From assembly GCA_964204605.1 (NCBI GenBank), contig OZ123195.1, positions 496,001 through 560,000 of the forward strand: a stretch of DNA of 64,000 bases. The letters run 5' to 3'. The stretch comes from UBA961 sp014191195. GTDB lineage: Bacteria > Bacteroidota > Ignavibacteria > Kapaibacteriales > UBA961. A program made the translations under genes and the position numbers. Positions 8,959 through 17,382 of this stretch are shown here, piece by piece; the stretch's first letter is position 1; each line of letters opens with the position of its first letter. The notes beneath the pieces were generated by a model, which worked only from the letters and a program-made list of their open reading frames with translations, made no database searches and was not told where the DNA came from.

Positions 8959-10167
8959 ATGCCAAAACAATTCGATACAATTAATCAAGCAATTACAGAC
9001 CTACAATTAGGTAAGATAGTTGTAGTTCTCGATGATGAAGATCGCGAAAATGAAGGAGACCTTATTTGTGCTGCGCAGTTTTGTAGCCCTGAACATATAA
9101 ACTTTATGGCTAAAGAAGCTAGAGGTTTAATTTGTGTTGCTTTATCACAAGAAAAAGCTATGCATTTGCAATTAGCGCCAATGGTTTCTGAAAACACTGC
9201 TTTACATGGCACAAAGTTTACTGTTTCTATCGATTATATTCATGGAACCAGTTCTGGAATATCAGCTTCAGATAGGGCTGCAACTGTTCAAGCATTGATT
9301 AATGAAGATGTGAAACCTGAAGATTTTGGAAGACCAGGCCATATCTTCCCATTAATTGCTGCTGAAGAAGGCGTTTTAAGAAGAGCAGGTCATACCGAAG
9401 CAGTGGTTGATCTAATGAAATTAGCTGATTTACATCCTGTTGGAGTTTTATGTGAAATCTTGGATGCCGATGGTACTATGATGAGAACTGAAAAGCTGCT
9501 TGATTATGCAGAAAAATATTCGCTTTCTATCATAACCGTAAAAGATCTTATTGCTTATAGATTACATTCTGAAAAGCTTATTCAAGCTGTAGCTGAAGCA
9601 AAATTACCTACCGAGTATGGTGATTTTAAATTAATGGTTTTTGCCAATACTGTTGATGGTAAAGAACATCTAGCTTTAGTAAAAGGTACTTGGCTTCCAG
9701 AGGAATCTGTTCTAGTAAGAGTTCATAGTGAATGCTTAACCGGAGATATCTTTGGATCAAAGCGATGCGATTGTGGTAAACAGCTTGTAATTGCATTGTC
9801 TATGATTGAAGAAGAAGGTAAGGGTGTTCTTTTATATATGCGACAAGAAGGCAGGGGAATTGGGCTTATAAACAAAGTAAAAGCATATTCTTTACAAGAA
9901 CAAGGTCTTGATACTGTAGAAGCAAATGAAAAACTCGGCTTTTTACCAGATCCAAGAGACTATGGGATTGGAGCGCAAATATTAGCTTCTTTAGGTATCA
10001 AGAATATGAAGTTAATAACCAATAATCCAACTAAAAGAGTTGGAATTGAAAGTTATGGTTTAAAAGTTATAGAAAGAATTCCTATAGAAACAGAGCCTAA
10101 TCCTGAAAATGTTAAATATCTAGAAACTAAAAAATTTAAAATGGGACATCTTCTTACCCATTTATAG
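8959..10167 (+). CDS. ribBA: Bifunctional 3,4-dihydroxy-2-butanone-4-phosphate synthase / GTP cyclohydrolase II
   Basis: Residues 1-200 are the RibB domain (D-D-E-D-R-E-N-E-G-D, G-H-T-E-A-V-V-D-L), which makes the four-carbon unit of riboflavin from ribulose-5-phosphate. Residues ~205-402 are the RibA domain, with zinc cysteines in S-E-C-L-T-G-D and R-C-D-C-G and the catalytic R-Q-E-G-R-G-I-G-L loop, which opens GTP. All key residues are present. It is 3 bases after yajC and is followed by a clear terminator, so it ends the tgt-yajC-ribBA unit. No FMN riboswitch precedes it. ribF in the minus-strand operon acts downstream in the same flavin pathway. Confidence 0.97.
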   Translation: MPKQFDTINQAITDLQLGKIVVVLDDEDRENEGDLICAAQFCSPEHINFMAKEARGLICVALSQEKAMHLQLAPMVSENTALHGTKFTVSIDYIHGTSSGISASDRAATVQALINEDVKPEDFGRPGHIFPLIAAEEGVLRRAGHTEAVVDLMKLADLHPVGVLCEILDADGTMMRTEKLLDYAEKYSLSIITVKDLIAYRLHSEKLIQAVAEAKLPTEYGDFKLMVFANTVDGKEHLALVKGTWLPEESVLVRVHSECLTGDIFGSKRCDCGKQLVIALSMIEEEGKGVLLYMRQEGRGIGLINKVKAYSLQEQGLDTVEANEKLGFLPDPRDYGIGAQILASLGIKNMKLITNNPTKRVGIESYGLKVIERIPIETEPNPENVKYLETKKFKMGHLLTHL

Positions 10168-10230
10168 TTCTGTTTGGGAAAGTGGATAAAACTCGATAAA
10201 TTGTACATGTGTTTTGGAATAAGCACAGAG

Positions 10231-10264
10231 AAGTCGTTATATATATAGCGGCTTTATTTTTTTT
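10231..10264 (+). terminator. Rho-independent terminator after ribBA
   Basis: A 12-bp stem with two G-T pairs is formed by AAGTCGTTATAT (10231-10242) and ATATAGCGGCTT (10243-10254). It is followed by a T-run. Confidence 0.8.
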
Positions 10265-10288
10265 GAATATAGATTTGTCGGAGAGACT

Positions 10289-10771
10289 ATGTCTTCAAGT
10301 CCTGTATATATGACAAGAGACGGTGTAGCTAAATTAGAAGAAGAAATCAGACACCTTAAATTTAAAGGTAGAACAGAGATAGCTGAAAAAATTGCTTATG
10401 CTAGGTCTCATGGAGATTTATCCGAAAATGCCGACTACGATGCAGCTAAGCATGAGCAAGAATTATTAGAGATGCGTATTTCTAGATTAGAATCTACTTT
10501 AATGAAGGTTCAAGTATTAGATTCTAAAGATTTGCCTAATGATAAAATCTATATTTTATCTACAACTAAATTGAAAAATCTAAATACAGGTAAAACTGTA
10601 GATTATTCTTTGGTTAGTGCTGAAGAAGCTGATTATCAAACAAATAAAATTGCTGTTTCTTCCTTATTGGGTAAAGCTTTACTTGGGAAAGTTGTTGGTG
10701 ATATTATATCAACTAAAGTTCCAGCTGGAGAAATTCAATATGAAGTACTTGAAATTGGTAAATTAATGTAG
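10289..10771 (+). CDS. greA: Transcription elongation factor GreA
   Basis: GreA (160 residues) rescues backtracked RNA polymerase by stimulating transcript cleavage in the secondary channel. The N-terminal coiled coil bears the acidic tip in S-H-G-D-L-S-E-N-A-D-Y-D-A-A-K (residues ~46-60), which contains the D-x-x-E pair that coordinates catalytic magnesium. The C-terminal FKBP-like domain follows. It is preceded by TCGGAGAG as a ribosome site, and TAGATTTG (10270-10277) is a possible -7 element, though the leader would then be very short. It lies alone between two terminators. Confidence 0.97.
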   Translation: MSSSPVYMTRDGVAKLEEEIRHLKFKGRTEIAEKIAYARSHGDLSENADYDAAKHEQELLEMRISRLESTLMKVQVLDSKDLPNDKIYILSTTKLKNLNTGKTVDYSLVSAEEADYQTNKIAVSSLLGKALLGKVVGDIISTKVPAGEIQYEVLEIGKLM

Positions 10772-10801
10772 CATTAAACCATTATAATGTATGGCTTATC
10801 T

Positions 10802-10833
10802 AAGCTCTTGAATTGTATTTAAGAGCTTTTTTT
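10802..10833 (+). terminator. Rho-independent terminator after greA
   Basis: AAGCTCTT (10802-10809) pairs with AAGAGCTT (10821-10828), followed by TTTTT. It lies just before the sigma factor gene and argues against any sigma start upstream of ~10835. Confidence 0.75.
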
Positions 10834-10860
10834 ATTGATTTCTATCGTAAGAGAACAAGT

Positions 10861-11418
10861 TTGCAATCTGATCAGGATATCATCCATGGTTTACTCTCTG
10901 ATAAAAGAGATTATGCCGCAAATATTTTTGTTAGAAAATATCAAAGATTTGTATTTTCTGTCGCCCAAAGATATCTAAAATCATATGAAGATGCATGTGA
11001 TGCTTCACAAGAAGTATTTATCAAAGCAATCAGAAATATTGGAAATTTTAGAGGTGAATGTTCTTTGCAAACATGGTTGTATAGCATTGTGATTAATGTT
11101 TGTCATTCTATGAATAAAAAAAAGAAATTACGTTCTTTTGTTTCATTCAGCCCATTTGATTCAATGCCAGAATCAATCACATATGATTATAATCCAGAAA
11201 ACTCGACTTTGGATACGGAATTTCAACAGAAATTCGATAATCTCATGAAACAATTGCCAGAAAAACAAAGAGAAACCTTTATCTTAAGATATATTGACGA
11301 ATTATCTTATGAGGAAATTTCACAAATGTTAGGTACAAGTATCGGTGGACTTAAAGCTAATTATTTTCAGGCAGTTAAAAAATTAGCCTTATTATTAAAG
11401 CCTGATGGAGATATATAA
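10861..11418 (+). CDS. ECF-type RNA polymerase sigma factor
   Basis: Region 2 is seen in A-N-I-F-V-R-K-Y-Q-R-F-V-F-S-V-A and in D-A-S-Q-E-V-F-I-K-A. Region 4 is seen in L-P-E-K-Q-R-E-T-F-I-L-R-Y, followed by the recognition helix L-S-Y-E-E-I-S-Q-M-L-G. There is no in-frame ATG near the N-terminus. A TTG at 10813 falls inside the greA terminator, so the TTG at 10861 is the better start (185 residues). The next gene begins 4 bases after the stop and encodes a single-pass membrane protein, the expected anti-sigma factor. Together with the third, Spy-like gene this looks like an envelope-stress response module. Confidence 0.88.
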   Translation: MQSDQDIIHGLLSDKRDYAANIFVRKYQRFVFSVAQRYLKSYEDACDASQEVFIKAIRNIGNFRGECSLQTWLYSIVINVCHSMNKKKKLRSFVSFSPFDSMPESITYDYNPENSTLDTEFQQKFDNLMKQLPEKQRETFILRYIDELSYEEISQMLGTSIGGLKANYFQAVKKLALLLKPDGDI

Positions 11419-11422
11419 TATC

Positions 11423-12055
11423 ATGAATTCGAATCAACAACATTTATTAGATTCTTTGCCAGATTATGTTGATGGTAAAGCTGATCAATATCTTAAAGAT
11501 GCAATTGATAATGCTAAACAAGTCGATACAGAATTACAATCAGAAATTATCACAATTCAATCTGTTTTTAATGCTCTTGATAAAGATCAAATTAGAACTC
11601 ATCAAGAATATATGTCTAGGAATATATCTGTTCACGTTGTTCAAGCTTTAGAAACTAAAAAAACACGATTATTCACTTCCAATTACATTATTGCTTTTTG
11701 TAGTTTAAGTGTTATAATATGTATTTCAATACTATATTCTATCTATCTTCCCGATAAGCATCATCCTACAATAGTTTCTTCTTATTCATTGAATGATAGT
11801 AATAATATCTCAAAAAATGATGTTAATGAAGTTCAGGATGTTATATATGGGACTCATGATATCTTTCAATTGTCTCTTCTTGAGGAATCAAATGCTTATC
11901 AACAAGAATTATTAGATGATATTATTGTTGACGAAGTATTTGCTATTTATGAAAGAGAATTGACTCTAGAGAATCAATCAGAAACAACTACTGCTCTTGA
12001 AAATGAGATACAGAATATATTATTACTTGAAGGAAAAGATGATGAAACATTATAA
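11423..12055 (+). CDS. Putative single-pass membrane anti-sigma factor
   Basis: The protein has 210 residues from the ATG at 11423. An earlier ATG at 11405 would overlap the sigma gene and is less likely. The N-terminal ~80 residues are acidic and helical (L-L-D-S-L-P-D-Y-V-D-G at the start resembles the opening of zinc-less anti-sigma domains). One transmembrane helix follows at ~90-110 (I-I-A-F-C-S-L-S-V-I-I-C-I-S-I), and then an acidic ~100-residue periplasmic part. No sequence family is recognised; the assignment rests on position directly after the sigma factor, topology and overlap with the following gene. Confidence 0.6.
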   Translation: MNSNQQHLLDSLPDYVDGKADQYLKDAIDNAKQVDTELQSEIITIQSVFNALDKDQIRTHQEYMSRNISVHVVQALETKKTRLFTSNYIIAFCSLSVIICISILYSIYLPDKHHPTIVSSYSLNDSNNISKNDVNEVQDVIYGTHDIFQLSLLEESNAYQQELLDDIIVDEVFAIYERELTLENQSETTTALENEIQNILLLEGKDDETL

Positions 12056-12506
12056 ATATATATTGATAGTGTTTGCTTTTTTATGCTCTTTCAATTATTC
12101 AAATGCTTATCTACAAAACAATCAAATCATGGATAAAATCAATCAGTTAAAAAAGATTAAACTTATAGATATTTTAAGATTAGATGAGAATAATGTAGAT
12201 AAATTCTTTGCTCGCTATGGTGAGCAAGAAAGAAAAGTTGAAGAGATACGTTTACAATTAAAAAATTCTATTAATCAATTAGAACAGGCGATACATAATA
12301 ATGCTGCGGAAAAAGAAATACAACAGCTAGTTCAGAATATTCATATTAAAGATATTGCTTTAGTAAATGCAACGATAGAAAAACAAAAAGCTTTAAAATC
12401 TTTACTAGATGACCAACAATATGCCAAACTCATTGTCTTTGAATATCAATTCATGACAAAACTCCAAAAAGCTTTGATAGATAAGAAAAAGAAAAAGAAT
12501 TATTAA
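12039..12506 (+). CDS. Spy/CpxP/CnrR-like periplasmic helical protein
   Basis: The 155-residue protein starts at the ATG 12039 (or 12042) inside the 3' end of the anti-sigma gene, with AAGGA a few bases upstream, so translation is coupled. A signal peptide ends near S-N-A-Y. The mature part is all-helical and charged (E-R-K-V-E-E-I-R, N-N-A-A-E-K-E-I), with a late L-L-D-D-Q-Q-Y-A-K-L-I-V-F-E segment. That segment is the hallmark of the Spy/ZraP/CnrR heavy-metal or misfolding sensors (L-T-x-E-Q-x-x-K). It probably binds the anti-sigma periplasmic part and senses envelope stress. The tail is lysine-rich. Confidence 0.65.
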   Translation: MMKHYKYILIVFAFLCSFNYSNAYLQNNQIMDKINQLKKIKLIDILRLDENNVDKFFARYGEQERKVEEIRLQLKNSINQLEQAIHNNAAEKEIQQLVQNIHIKDIALVNATIEKQKALKSLLDDQQYAKLIVFEYQFMTKLQKALIDKKKKKNY

Positions 12507-12510
12507 TAAA

Positions 12511-12545
12511 AAAACCTTCATGTAAAGCACATGAAGGTTTTTTTT
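12511..12545. terminator. Bidirectional terminator between convergent operons
   Basis: AAAACCTTCATGT (12511-12523) pairs with ACATGAAGGTTT (12529-12540) in a near-perfect 12-bp stem. An A-run lies to the left and a T-run to the right, so it can end both the sigma operon and the long minus-strand operon. Confidence 0.88.
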
Positions 12546-13987
12546 TATTTCTTTCTAGATGAATAAGGCTTCTTTCTGTCATTATATATTCTTGGTTTTC
12601 CTAAATCCTTTCTCTTTGGCGCTTCTAAACCTCCACCTACTTCATCGTACTTCTTATATGGTTTGGTTCTTGTTTGGGTATCTTTATCTTTGAAATCTCT
12701 TTTTGGAGCATCATCTCTTTTGTATGATGATCGTGAAGAATCTTTTCTATCGCCGGAGAAACCGCTACCACCGCGAGAATCTTTTCTATCGCCGGAGAAA
12801 CCGCTACCACCACGAGAATCTTTTCTATCGCCGGAGAAACCGCTACCACCACGAGAATCTTTTCTATCGCCGGAGAAACCGCTACCACCACGAGAATCTT
12901 TTCTATCGCCGGAGAAACCGCTACCACCACGAGAATCTTTTCTGTCTCTAGAGAATCCGCCACCGCCGCGAGAATCTTTTCTGTCTCTTGAGAATCCGCC
13001 ACCGCCGCGAGAATCTTTTCTGTCTCTAGAGAATCCACCACCGCCGCGAGAATCTTTTCTATCTCTAGAGAATCCGCCACCGCCGCGAGAATCTCTTCTA
13101 TCACCAGAAGACCCACTTGCGCGCTTTAGTTCGGCTTCATCTGGTTGAATAGCATTTGCTCTATCTTCATCAGTAACATCTTGTGCTGGAATAAAATCAA
13201 AAGAAGGAAGAGTTTTTGTAGGTTTAACTGCAAGAGCAGTTAAATCCTCTTGTTCATACGGTTTTGAAGTATATGTTTTATAATAATCTGATGAAGTAGA
13301 AGAATTTTCTTCAAACACGATAACAAATTCACCTTTAAATTTATTTTCAGTGAATTTTGTATGTAATTCAGAAAATGTACCATAATGGTTTGATTCGAAA
13401 GACATAGTAAGATTACATCCGATATAAGCTTTTCGATCAGGCATTACTTTTATAGCAGATTCTAACATAGGCAAAAGCCTATATGGCGTCTCTAATAAGA
13501 CCACTGTTCTAGGCTCAAAAGATAAATCATCTAATTGAGCAGTTCTTTCTTCTGATTTTCTACTTAAAAAGCCTGCACAAGTAAATCTATCAGATCTAAA
13601 ACCACTTCGAACTAAAGCAGTAAGCAAAGAACTAGCACCGGGAACAACTACAATATTGAGATTTTCATTTAAAGCTGCATTGATGAGAATTTTTCCTGGA
13701 TCTGCAAAAACCGGAGTTCCACAATCAGAAATGAGAACAAAAGATTCACCTGCTTTAAGCCTTTCTATTAGTATAGGAGTTTGTTCATCTTCATTATGTT
13801 CATTTAATTCTTCAAGTTCTTTTTTGATATTATGTTTTTTTAGAAGCAAGGCACCTTCAGATGCTTCTTCACAAATAATAGTATCTACGGAATTAATTGT
13901 TTTTAAAGCCCTTAAAGAAATATCATCATCATTTCCAATAGGAATTGATACAACATAAAGAGTACTTTCTATTTTCTTATTTTTCAT
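12545..13987 (-). CDS. rsmI: RsmI-family rRNA 2'-O-methyltransferase with RGG-type repeat tail
   Basis: Residues ~5-235 match RsmI (16S rRNA C1402 2'-O-methylation, tetrapyrrole-methylase fold). Matches are the I-P-I-G-N-D-D-D start, S-D-C-G-T-P-V-F-A-D-P-G cofactor loop, P-G-A-S-S-L-L-T-A-L, and K-G-E-F-V-I-V-F at the end. The usual E-L-T-K is here N-L-T-M, so a related COG0313 paralog is possible. The chain is 480 residues, nearly twice the family length. Residues ~300-430 are nine 13-residue repeats of R-G-G-(G/S)-G-F-S-(R/G)-D-R-K-D-S and the end is Lys/Arg-rich, like RNA-binding RGG tails. The start at 13987 is MKNKK, overlapping the endonuclease gene by 11 bases. It is the last gene of the operon. 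Confidence 0.82.
   Translation of the reverse strand: MKNKKIESTLYVVSIPIGNDDDISLRALKTINSVDTIICEEASEGALLLKKHNIKKELEELNEHNEDEQTPILIERLKAGESFVLISDCGTPVFADPGKILINAALNENLNIVVVPGASSLLTALVRSGFRSDRFTCAGFLSRKSEERTAQLDDLSFEPRTVVLLETPYRLLPMLESAIKVMPDRKAYIGCNLTMSFESNHYGTFSELHTKFTENKFKGEFVIVFEENSSTSSDYYKTYTSKPYEQEDLTALAVKPTKTLPSFDFIPAQDVTDEDRANAIQPDEAELKRASGSSGDRRDSRGGGGFSRDRKDSRGGGGFSRDRKDSRGGGGFSRDRKDSRGGGGFSRDRKDSRGGSGFSGDRKDSRGGSGFSGDRKDSRGGSGFSGDRKDSRGGSGFSGDRKDSRGGSGFSGDRKDSSRSSYKRDDAPKRDFKDKDTQTRTKPYKKYDEVGGGLEAPKRKDLGKPRIYNDRKKPYSSRKK
12738..13092 (-). repeat. 39-bp tandem repeat (minisatellite) encoding the RGG-type tail
   Basis: Nine contiguous in-frame 39-base copies are seen in two sub-types: five encoding ...G-G-S-G-F-S-G-D-R-K-D-S and four encoding ...G-G-G-G-F-S-R-D-R-K-D-S. 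Copies within a sub-type are almost identical in DNA, which suggests recent slippage expansion. There are no spacers, so it is not a CRISPR array. Confidence 0.92.
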
Positions 13988-15680
13988 CAGAAGCGCCTGT
14001 AAACAGTAATTGGGTTCGTGTACCATATATAGAATGTACACGACATAAAAGAGTGGGATAGCTAAGTAGTTTAGATGGAATAGCAATTCTTCCATCCAGA
14101 CCTTGCCAATCTATAGATGCTGATAAGTCAGCTAATTCCTTACCATGTATATCAAATATTTTCAATGAAATGTCTTTACGAGATTGAACATGAATAGAAA
14201 TATATTGATCAAATCCTTGTATACCTGGATTAGGGTTGATTTCAATTATTGGTGATTCATAATTAATAATCTCTGGAACTGAAGAAGATATTTCTGTTGC
14301 AATTGGAATAGTTAATGTAGATAATCCGTCTGCAAAACGAATTCTTAATGCCGTTCCTGATGAAACTCCCTGCTTAAGCCTAATTTTAGCATAAGAAATG
14401 ACACCAGGTTTAATTATGGTATCGATTGAGATTATTGCAGCAGATTCTGTACTTGGACGAAACTCTGTTGATAGCACTTTTGCAAATTGATTTCCTTTAT
14501 TACTAATTGGGATCAATAGATCAATTGAATCATTAGGCGAATTTATAGTTATGTAAATTCCTTTGGGATTAGTAATTATTTCTGGATATAAAGGAAATTC
14601 TGGTTGTGTAGAAAGTTTATACATTCTATCAATGATTTCAGGATGATCCACATATGGATTTTTCCTCTTTTGAACACTAGCTATAGACTCGCATCTATCT
14701 TTTTCTCTTTGATCTACTGGGTCAGATTTATTCCAATCTCTTAGAATAGTTTCCATACCAGTTAAAAATCCATCTTTATCATATGTTCCTTTTCTATTGC
14801 CATATCTAGTACAATAATACAATAAGCCTCTAGCAATATTTCCTTTACTTTCATCTCTAGGTTCAAATGTTGTGTCAGATGAGCCTGTAGGTAAACCTAA
14901 TTTCGAACCTCCAACTTCCCAAAGAATACTTCTCGTAACTTTACCGAATGGATTATTGGATCTTTTCTCATTCGATTTAGAATCAGAAGGATAAAGATGA
15001 TAAATGTCAGTACGGGCAGGTTCTTTATCGGAACCTTTACTTTGAGGCCAAGAGTGTTCGCAGTTAAAATCATTTGCATTTGGAATACCAGTCGTTTGGA
15101 TTTTTCTGCCTGTATAAATGCATTCTACATATCCATTTACATTATCTGCTTTACCAAACATATGAGTTCTAGCATCGGAATAACTGTACACTGTTTGATT
15201 TTGTAGATAAGCATTTAATGCATTATATAAAGCTTGTCCTTCTATATTTTGTGTAAATGCAAATTCAGTGTCTTGATATTCACTTTGAGCTTTCAATATG
15301 ATTGATTTTGAATAGAATCCAGATGCACAACCAATAGAAAAGGATGCAGTTGCAGAATAAGAAATATTATGAACAGTTTTAAAACTGAAAGTATAAATAG
15401 CTGTTTGATTGGGTTGCAGAGTGTTTGTAGACACATTTATGCAAGCAAAAACTGGAAATCGAGAATATATATCTGGATTAGAAATTGTAATTGGAAAAGC
15501 AGAAGTGTTTGTGATTGACATTGTATCTACTAATTCATCATTCACATAACTTTTCCCTAGATTTATTGTGTCTTTTGAACAATAAACAGCACATGGTAAT
15601 TCTGAAGCTTGAATGTGTAACACATTAACAATCAATATAATCAATGGTACATATACATTCATATATAGAAATCTATACAT
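13977..15680 (-). CDS. Secreted endonuclease I family nuclease with type IX-like sorting domain
   Basis: The protein has 567 residues with an N-terminal signal peptide. After an N-terminal beta-rich region (~25-130), the Endonuclease_1 domain spans ~145-370. It carries the beta-beta-alpha-metal motif N-C-E-H-S-W-P-Q-S followed by D-I-Y-H-L-Y-P-S-D and S-N-N-P-F-G-K-V, as in EndA/NucM nucleases that degrade extracellular DNA. A linker beta domain follows. The end (~475-567) has N-P-N-P-G, K-I-F-D-I-H-G-K and strand patterns of a Por/type A C-terminal sorting domain. It lies 9 bases after the lipoyl transferase gene within the nusA operon, an odd place for a secreted enzyme. Confidence 0.88.
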   Translation of the reverse strand: MYRFLYMNVYVPLIILIVNVLHIQASELPCAVYCSKDTINLGKSYVNDELVDTMSITNTSAFPITISNPDIYSRFPVFACINVSTNTLQPNQTAIYTFSFKTVHNISYSATASFSIGCASGFYSKSIILKAQSEYQDTEFAFTQNIEGQALYNALNAYLQNQTVYSYSDARTHMFGKADNVNGYVECIYTGRKIQTTGIPNANDFNCEHSWPQSKGSDKEPARTDIYHLYPSDSKSNEKRSNNPFGKVTRSILWEVGGSKLGLPTGSSDTTFEPRDESKGNIARGLLYYCTRYGNRKGTYDKDGFLTGMETILRDWNKSDPVDQREKDRCESIASVQKRKNPYVDHPEIIDRMYKLSTQPEFPLYPEIITNPKGIYITINSPNDSIDLLIPISNKGNQFAKVLSTEFRPSTESAAIISIDTIIKPGVISYAKIRLKQGVSSGTALRIRFADGLSTLTIPIATEISSSVPEIINYESPIIEINPNPGIQGFDQYISIHVQSRKDISLKIFDIHGKELADLSASIDWQGLDGRIAIPSKLLSYPTLLCRVHSIYGTRTQLLFTGASDEK

Positions 15681-15689
15681 AATGAACCT

Positions 15690-16421
15690 TTAAAGGAATG
15701 GAATTGAATGGTGAATCATAAATTCATTGTAAATAAGGTGTACACATTCTTCATAAGTGACTGTTCTATGTAAAATAGTACTTAAATCTATAGAAGAATT
15801 ATCTAGATATTCGTATAATAATTTTTTATCATTATCATTCTTTGTTATTAGGTCAGCAATTGCAAGATGGTCATTTTGTAGTAAAATTGATCCATGTTGT
15901 AACAAGACATTATCATGTATCATTTGGGCACTGCCAATAATTTTTTTGCCTTTATATTCAACTTCATACTGAGCAGAAGTAGAAAAACATGCTTTAGACA
16001 TATCAGTTGCATAATGATGAGTAAAATTAGTTTGTGATTTTACAAAATCTAAATGAGAAATGTGTAAAGGAGATAATGCTCTTAATAAAAAAAGATGAAT
16101 AGATTCATACCACTTTTTGGCTATTGATGTATCTTTACAAGGTACTGTGATGCAATATGTGAGTTCATTTGCATGTAAGACCGCACGTCCACCAGTAGGT
16201 CTTCTGACAATATCTATACCGCGGATTGAACATTCTTGATAATTTATCGATGTATCTAACTGATTTTTACCTAATGATATTGCCCATGGCTTCCATCCAT
16301 AAATGCGTAATAAAGGACTATGTGAATTATTATCTGCTGCAAGCTTCTGTGCATTAGATATATCTAAATCCATTTGTTCTTTACCACTTAAATAACCAGT
16401 ATTTTCAAAAAGCCACTTCAT
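15690..16421 (-). CDS. Lipoate/octanoate transfer protein (LipM- or LplA-like)
   Basis: This 243-residue BPL/LplA-fold enzyme acts in lipoic acid attachment. The R-R-P-T-G-G-R-A-V-L-H motif (residues ~73-83) is the substrate loop, and K159/K160 in G-K-K-I-I-G-S-A-Q sit where LplA/LipM have their conserved lysine. C145 in A-C-F-S-T-S-A-Q-Y-E-V matches the catalytic cysteine position of LipM octanoyltransferases, so transfer from octanoyl-ACP is at least as likely as ligation of free lipoate. The start at 16421 lies 7 bases after ribF; an upstream in-frame ATG would lie inside ribF and is rejected. Confidence 0.82.
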   Translation of the reverse strand: MKWLFENTGYLSGKEQMDLDISNAQKLAADNNSHSPLLRIYGWKPWAISLGKNQLDTSINYQECSIRGIDIVRRPTGGRAVLHANELTYCITVPCKDTSIAKKWYESIHLFLLRALSPLHISHLDFVKSQTNFTHHYATDMSKACFSTSAQYEVEYKGKKIIGSAQMIHDNVLLQHGSILLQNDHLAIADLITKNDNDKKLLYEYLDNSSIDLSTILHRTVTYEECVHLIYNEFMIHHSIPFL

Positions 16422-16428
16422 AAAATTT

Positions 16429-17382
16429 CTATCCACATTTTTGTAAAGCTTCAATAAGTTCTTCACAAAAAGCACGATCTTCATATAATTGAGATAAAAA
16501 TAAATCTACACTGTCAAACTTTTTTTCTTCGCGTAAAAAGTGTAAAAACCATACAGTGATAGTTTTATCATATAAATCTCTATGTAATCCAAAATAATTT
16601 ACCTCTAAAATAGATTCGGTATCATTAGTAAATGTTGGCCTAGTACCAATATTTGCCATGCCATAATATAATGTACCGTCAATTTCAGAAGAAACAAAAT
16701 ATACTCCATTACCAGGATATAATTTATGAGGGTCTGTCGACTTAATATTAGCAGTTGGAATACCTAATTTTCTGCCTCTTTCATCGCCTCTTAAAACAAT
16801 TCCAGAAACAAAATATGGATAGCCTAATAATTCTAAAGAATCGTGCAATTGATGTTCTATTATTGCTTTTCTTATTATCGTACTACTAATTGGACGATCT
16901 TGAATCACTGTCGCAGGAATGATCTCTAATGAAAAATTACATTCTTGAGATAATGAAACAAGAGTTTCTTCAGAACCTTCTCTATTATTGCCAAAGCCAT
17001 GATCATAACCAATGCACATTGTATGTACACCTATTTTTTCTACGATATATTTTTTGATAAAATCTGTAGAAGAAGTTGAAGCAAATTCTTTAGAAAAGGG
17101 AATAATGATTACTGTATCAATGCCATATGATTCAATAAGTTCAATTCGTTCATCAATTGTAGATAGAAGTGAAACTTGAGGCTTATCTTTTCTGGGTACA
17201 ATTAATTGTGGATGGGGGTGAAAAGTGACAATAACAGTTCTCGAATCATTAACTGATTGTGCAATTTCTTTCATTTTAGAAATTATGTTCTGATGTCCTA
17301 TATGCACACCATCAAATGTACCAACTGTAATAATTGATGCCTGATTAAATGGTATATCATCAAATAAGGAATAGATATTCAT
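16429..17382 (-). CDS. ribF: Bifunctional riboflavin kinase / FAD synthetase
   Basis: This enzyme phosphorylates riboflavin to FMN and adenylates FMN to FAD. The N-terminal nucleotidyltransferase has G-T-F-D-G-V-H-I-G-H (residues ~21-30) and the P-I-S-S-T-I-I-R motif (~162). The C-terminal kinase domain has G-D-E-R-G-R-K-L-G-I-P-T-A-N-I (~203-217). The 317-residue length is normal. It overlaps truB by 4 bases (ATGA), indicating translational coupling in the rimP-to-ribF operon. It uses the product of the pathway that ribBA starts. Confidence 0.97.
   Translation of the reverse strand: MNIYSLFDDIPFNQASIITVGTFDGVHIGHQNIISKMKEIAQSVNDSRTVIVTFHPHPQLIVPRKDKPQVSLLSTIDERIELIESYGIDTVIIIPFSKEFASTSSTDFIKKYIVEKIGVHTMCIGYDHGFGNNREGSEETLVSLSQECNFSLEIIPATVIQDRPISSTIIRKAIIEHQLHDSLELLGYPYFVSGIVLRGDERGRKLGIPTANIKSTDPHKLYPGNGVYFVSSEIDGTLYYGMANIGTRPTFTNDTESILEVNYFGLHRDLYDKTITVWFLHFLREEKKFDSVDLFLSQLYEDRAFCEELIEALQKCG

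Noticed and set aside
8600..8960. FMN riboswitch for ribBA
   Set aside because: ribBA is 3 bases after yajC and no RFN-type conserved sequence occurs before tgt or yajC.
12738..13092. CRISPR-like repeat array
   Set aside because: The units are contiguous, in frame and have no spacers; no cas gene is present.
12637..13148. Open frames on both strands across the 39-bp repeats
   Set aside because: A 39-base repeat without stops keeps other frames open; composition and codon pattern fit only the rsmI frame.
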